The position numbers and the translations under genes are program-made. Below the pieces are notes generated by a model. The model worked only from the letters and a program-made list of their open reading frames with translations, ran no database searches and was not told the origin of the DNA. From contig CAKQBK010000020.1 of assembly GCA_934216155.1 (NCBI GenBank), positions 1 to 33,926 of the forward strand: a stretch of 33,926 nt of DNA. The letters are read 5' to 3'. This document shows positions 32,706-33,926 of the stretch, piece by piece (the first letter of the stretch is position 1; each line of letters starts with the position of its first letter). This stretch comes from an uncultured Dialister sp. Lineage in GTDB: Bacteria; Bacillota; Negativicutes; Veillonellales; Dialisteraceae.

Positions 32706-32912
32706 TTACTGCAATTCAGCAGTAGAGGAAGTGATGACTTCTGCTTTGGTGAGTTCGGTCAGTTCCGCACCGCTGCGGTTAATCAGCACTTTCATCAATT
32801 TGGCAGCCTGGGTTTTCACTTCGTCCAAAGTCAGATCATCCTTGGCATTTTCGATATTGAGGACATAGTTTCTTTTTCCTGCAGTAGCAAAGGTCAGTTT
32901 CAAAGTTTTCAT
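32706..32912 (-). CDS. DUF2922 family small protein (68 aa)
   Basis: From ATG 32912 the product is 68 residues and begins MKTLKLTFATAGKRNYVLNI, the DUF2922 start, followed by DDLTLDEVKTQAAKLM and a short polar end. GAAAGG lies 9 nt before this ATG. A longer in-frame start would read through the family 5 repeat and is rejected. It is the upstream partner of the DUF1659 gene. Function is unknown; the pair is common in Firmicutes. Confidence 0.85.
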   Translation of the reverse strand: MKTLKLTFATAGKRNYVLNIENAKDDLTLDEVKTQAAKLMKVLINRSGAELTELTKAEVITSSTAELQ

Positions 32913-33012
32913 AGTAGTATTTCCTTTCATTTGTATCTCAGCGACTTGTACCTGGCGATCAGTGTCTAGGTTTTCCCAGTCACGAGTCACCAGTCTACCA
33001 GTCACTCTTTCG

Positions 33013-33145
33013 TGTATGGTAAACAAAACTTCTTATAAAGAAGTTTGATGAAATATATGGAGTTCCCTTTCGGGCAATTCTACTTTCCATGGAAAGCAGA
33101 GGGGTGAATGGAGAAGAAATATAAATCATTACCATGGTAATGGGA
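33013..33145. promoter_or_regulatory. Palindromic upstream region of the DUF2922-DUF1659 pair
   Basis: Two palindromes are visible: AAACTTCTT..AAAGAAGTTT (about 33025-33045) and the perfect CATTACCATGGTAATG (33127-33142). Either may be an operator or an upstream terminator. No promoter with both boxes was fixed. Confidence 0.4.
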
Positions 33146-33150
33146 TTTGG

Positions 33151-33240
33151 AAAGTTAGCAGTTAGCGGTAGGCAGTTAGCAGTAAAACTGCTTACCGCTA
33201 ACAACCTACTGCTAACAATTTCAACCTACTGCTAACAGCC
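33151..33240. repeat. Family 6 repeat
   Basis: GTTAGCAGTTAGCGGTAGGC faces CTGCTTACCGCTAACAACC and further CTACTGCTAACA units. Confidence 0.7.
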
Positions 33241-33253
33241 AACAACGAACTGT

Positions 33254-33386
33254 CATGCCCAGTTGCAACGGAAGCCCGGTGGTTACGTGTCATGCTTGGG
33301 ATGAGGCCTAAGTGAATGCGGCACCACGCAGCTTCTGATATCGACTGGTGTCATTCCTACGTCTTCCGCCTGTTTCACTGGGTATG
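33254..33386 (+). ncRNA. Structured RNA candidate (nested helices)
   Basis: Four nested pairings can be drawn on the plus strand: CATGCCCAGT (33254-33263) with ACTGGGTATG (33377-33386); CGGAAG (33269-33274) with CTTCCG (33363-33368); GTGGT (33279-33283) with ACCAC (33323-33327); GCTTGGG (33294-33300) with CCTAAGT (33307-33313). Two of these use G-U pairs that would be C-A mismatches on the minus strand, favouring plus-strand transcription. No known family was recognised. It may be the 5' part of a larger RNA extending to the right. Confidence 0.4.
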
Positions 33387-33926
33387 AGGTTTCTCAGGTT
33401 TCTTAGGTTTCTCAGGATGTTTGTAACCTGAGAGGCCTGAGCCACTTGAGCAACCTGAACCTCTAGCGATATAGGCAATATGAGACGATAGCGATTGATA
33501 TACCAGCCATATAGTGGCGTACGGTTCTCGTCAGCAAGGCAGTCATTAGCTATGGATCAGACGCCGATAGCTTCCTCAAGGCACGGTTTGTGTTCGTCGT
33601 TTGCACTATGCAGTTGGCTTTTCTAGTAGACAGTTTACAGTTAGCAGTTGACAGTTTTTCTATAAAGCCCGCCATCTCACATGTCGTCATGACTGCTAGC
33701 GTGCACTTATCCAGTCGTCATATCTCTATGTTTGATTAAGAATTCTGTAGAATCTACTGCGAGCAGCAAACTGCTGACTGCCTACCTATAACACAGACAC
33801 TTGTACTTCGCATCTGCTGGAATCTACGGCTCGTATACGCCTACTCCAGTTGCTATGATCTTTTCATACTCGAGTTAGAAAATTTCATAACTTCTGTTTC
33901 AGTTCCGGAAAGCCATCAATTCCAGG
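33387..33926. other. Gene-free right edge with repeats and possible RNA structure
   Basis: A family 1-type arm pair (33387-33460) is followed by non-coding, helix-rich sequence, for example GGCGT (33536-33540 region) with ACGCC (33561-33565), and a family 6 fragment (about 33628-33657). No coding frame is supported. The stretch runs off the window. Confidence 0.35.

Noticed and set aside
33520..33560. Group II intron end
   Set aside because: GCGTACGGTTCTC resembles the end of an intron hairpin, but the matching GAGCCGT half, domain V and a reverse transcriptase are absent.

Overview
The window looks like a chromosomal segment of a low-to-mid GC Firmicute, most likely a Negativicute (Dialister/Veillonella-like); this is inferred from gene content, not from a marker gene. 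Evidence: a T-box leader, type I toxin modules of Gram-positive families, the paired small DUF1659/DUF2922 proteins, a GHKL/LytTR two-component pair and a TctCBA transporter. Nearly all genes have good Shine-Dalgarno sequences. Coding regions are ordinary, but the spacers are unusually long (0.2-1.7 kb) and packed with palindromic, nested repeats.

Layout. (1) 0.4-4.7 kb, minus strand: the tRNA-modification pair mnmE and mnmG. (2) 4.8-8.7 kb, minus: a small membrane protein, then a COG2509-type flavoprotein overlapping purB. (3) 9.3-10.4 kb, plus: an AroB homologue with several altered active-site positions. (4) 10.5-11.0 kb: an intergenic type I toxin-antitoxin locus, with a 26-residue holin-like toxin between two homologous antitoxin-like RNA genes. 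(5) 11.3-14.5 kb, minus: a polar amino-acid ABC transporter (two permeases, one ATPase) behind a T-box leader that reads as tRNA-Cys specific, so probably cystine uptake; no binding protein is encoded here. (6) 14.75-17.4 kb, plus: LytTR response regulator and GHKL sensor kinase. (7) 17.5-17.85 kb: an Fst/par-like type I locus whose toxin frame has an in-frame TGA, plus two tandem antitoxin-like RNAs. (8) 18.1-23.4 kb, minus: TctC, TctB and TctA; TctC is separated from TctB by 1.7 kb of repeats and preceded by a strongly structured leader. (9) 24.2-25.6 kb: a low-molecular-weight phosphatase homologue lacking its catalytic residues, and AraD. (10) 25.8-29.8 kb, minus: an iron-type ABC transporter (ATPase, fused permease, binding lipoprotein). 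(11) 30.2-32.9 kb, minus: a DEDDh exonuclease with a basic tail, a tail-anchored hypothetical protein, DUF1659 and DUF2922 proteins. (12) 33.0-33.9 kb: no gene, but a structured, possibly RNA-coding segment running off the window.

The repeats fall into recurring families. Family 1 is a 230-bp MITE-like element with 17-bp terminal inverted repeats and 10-bp target duplications. Family 2 is a 184-bp element with GGTTATTATTCTGCT-like ends and a GGTTATAAAA core. Family 3 is built of GTTGGTT and AAACCTTAAACCAAT arms. Family 4 is a GCGGCGC hairpin flanked by iterated AGTGAGA-type heptamers; it sits on gene 3' ends and in four genes supplies the last codons and the stop. Family 5 is made of GTGACTG heptamers and family 6 of GTTAGCAGT units. 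They are nested in one another. The repeats, the two type I RNA loci, the two structured RNA candidates and the two enzyme homologues with lost catalytic residues are the most noteworthy content.
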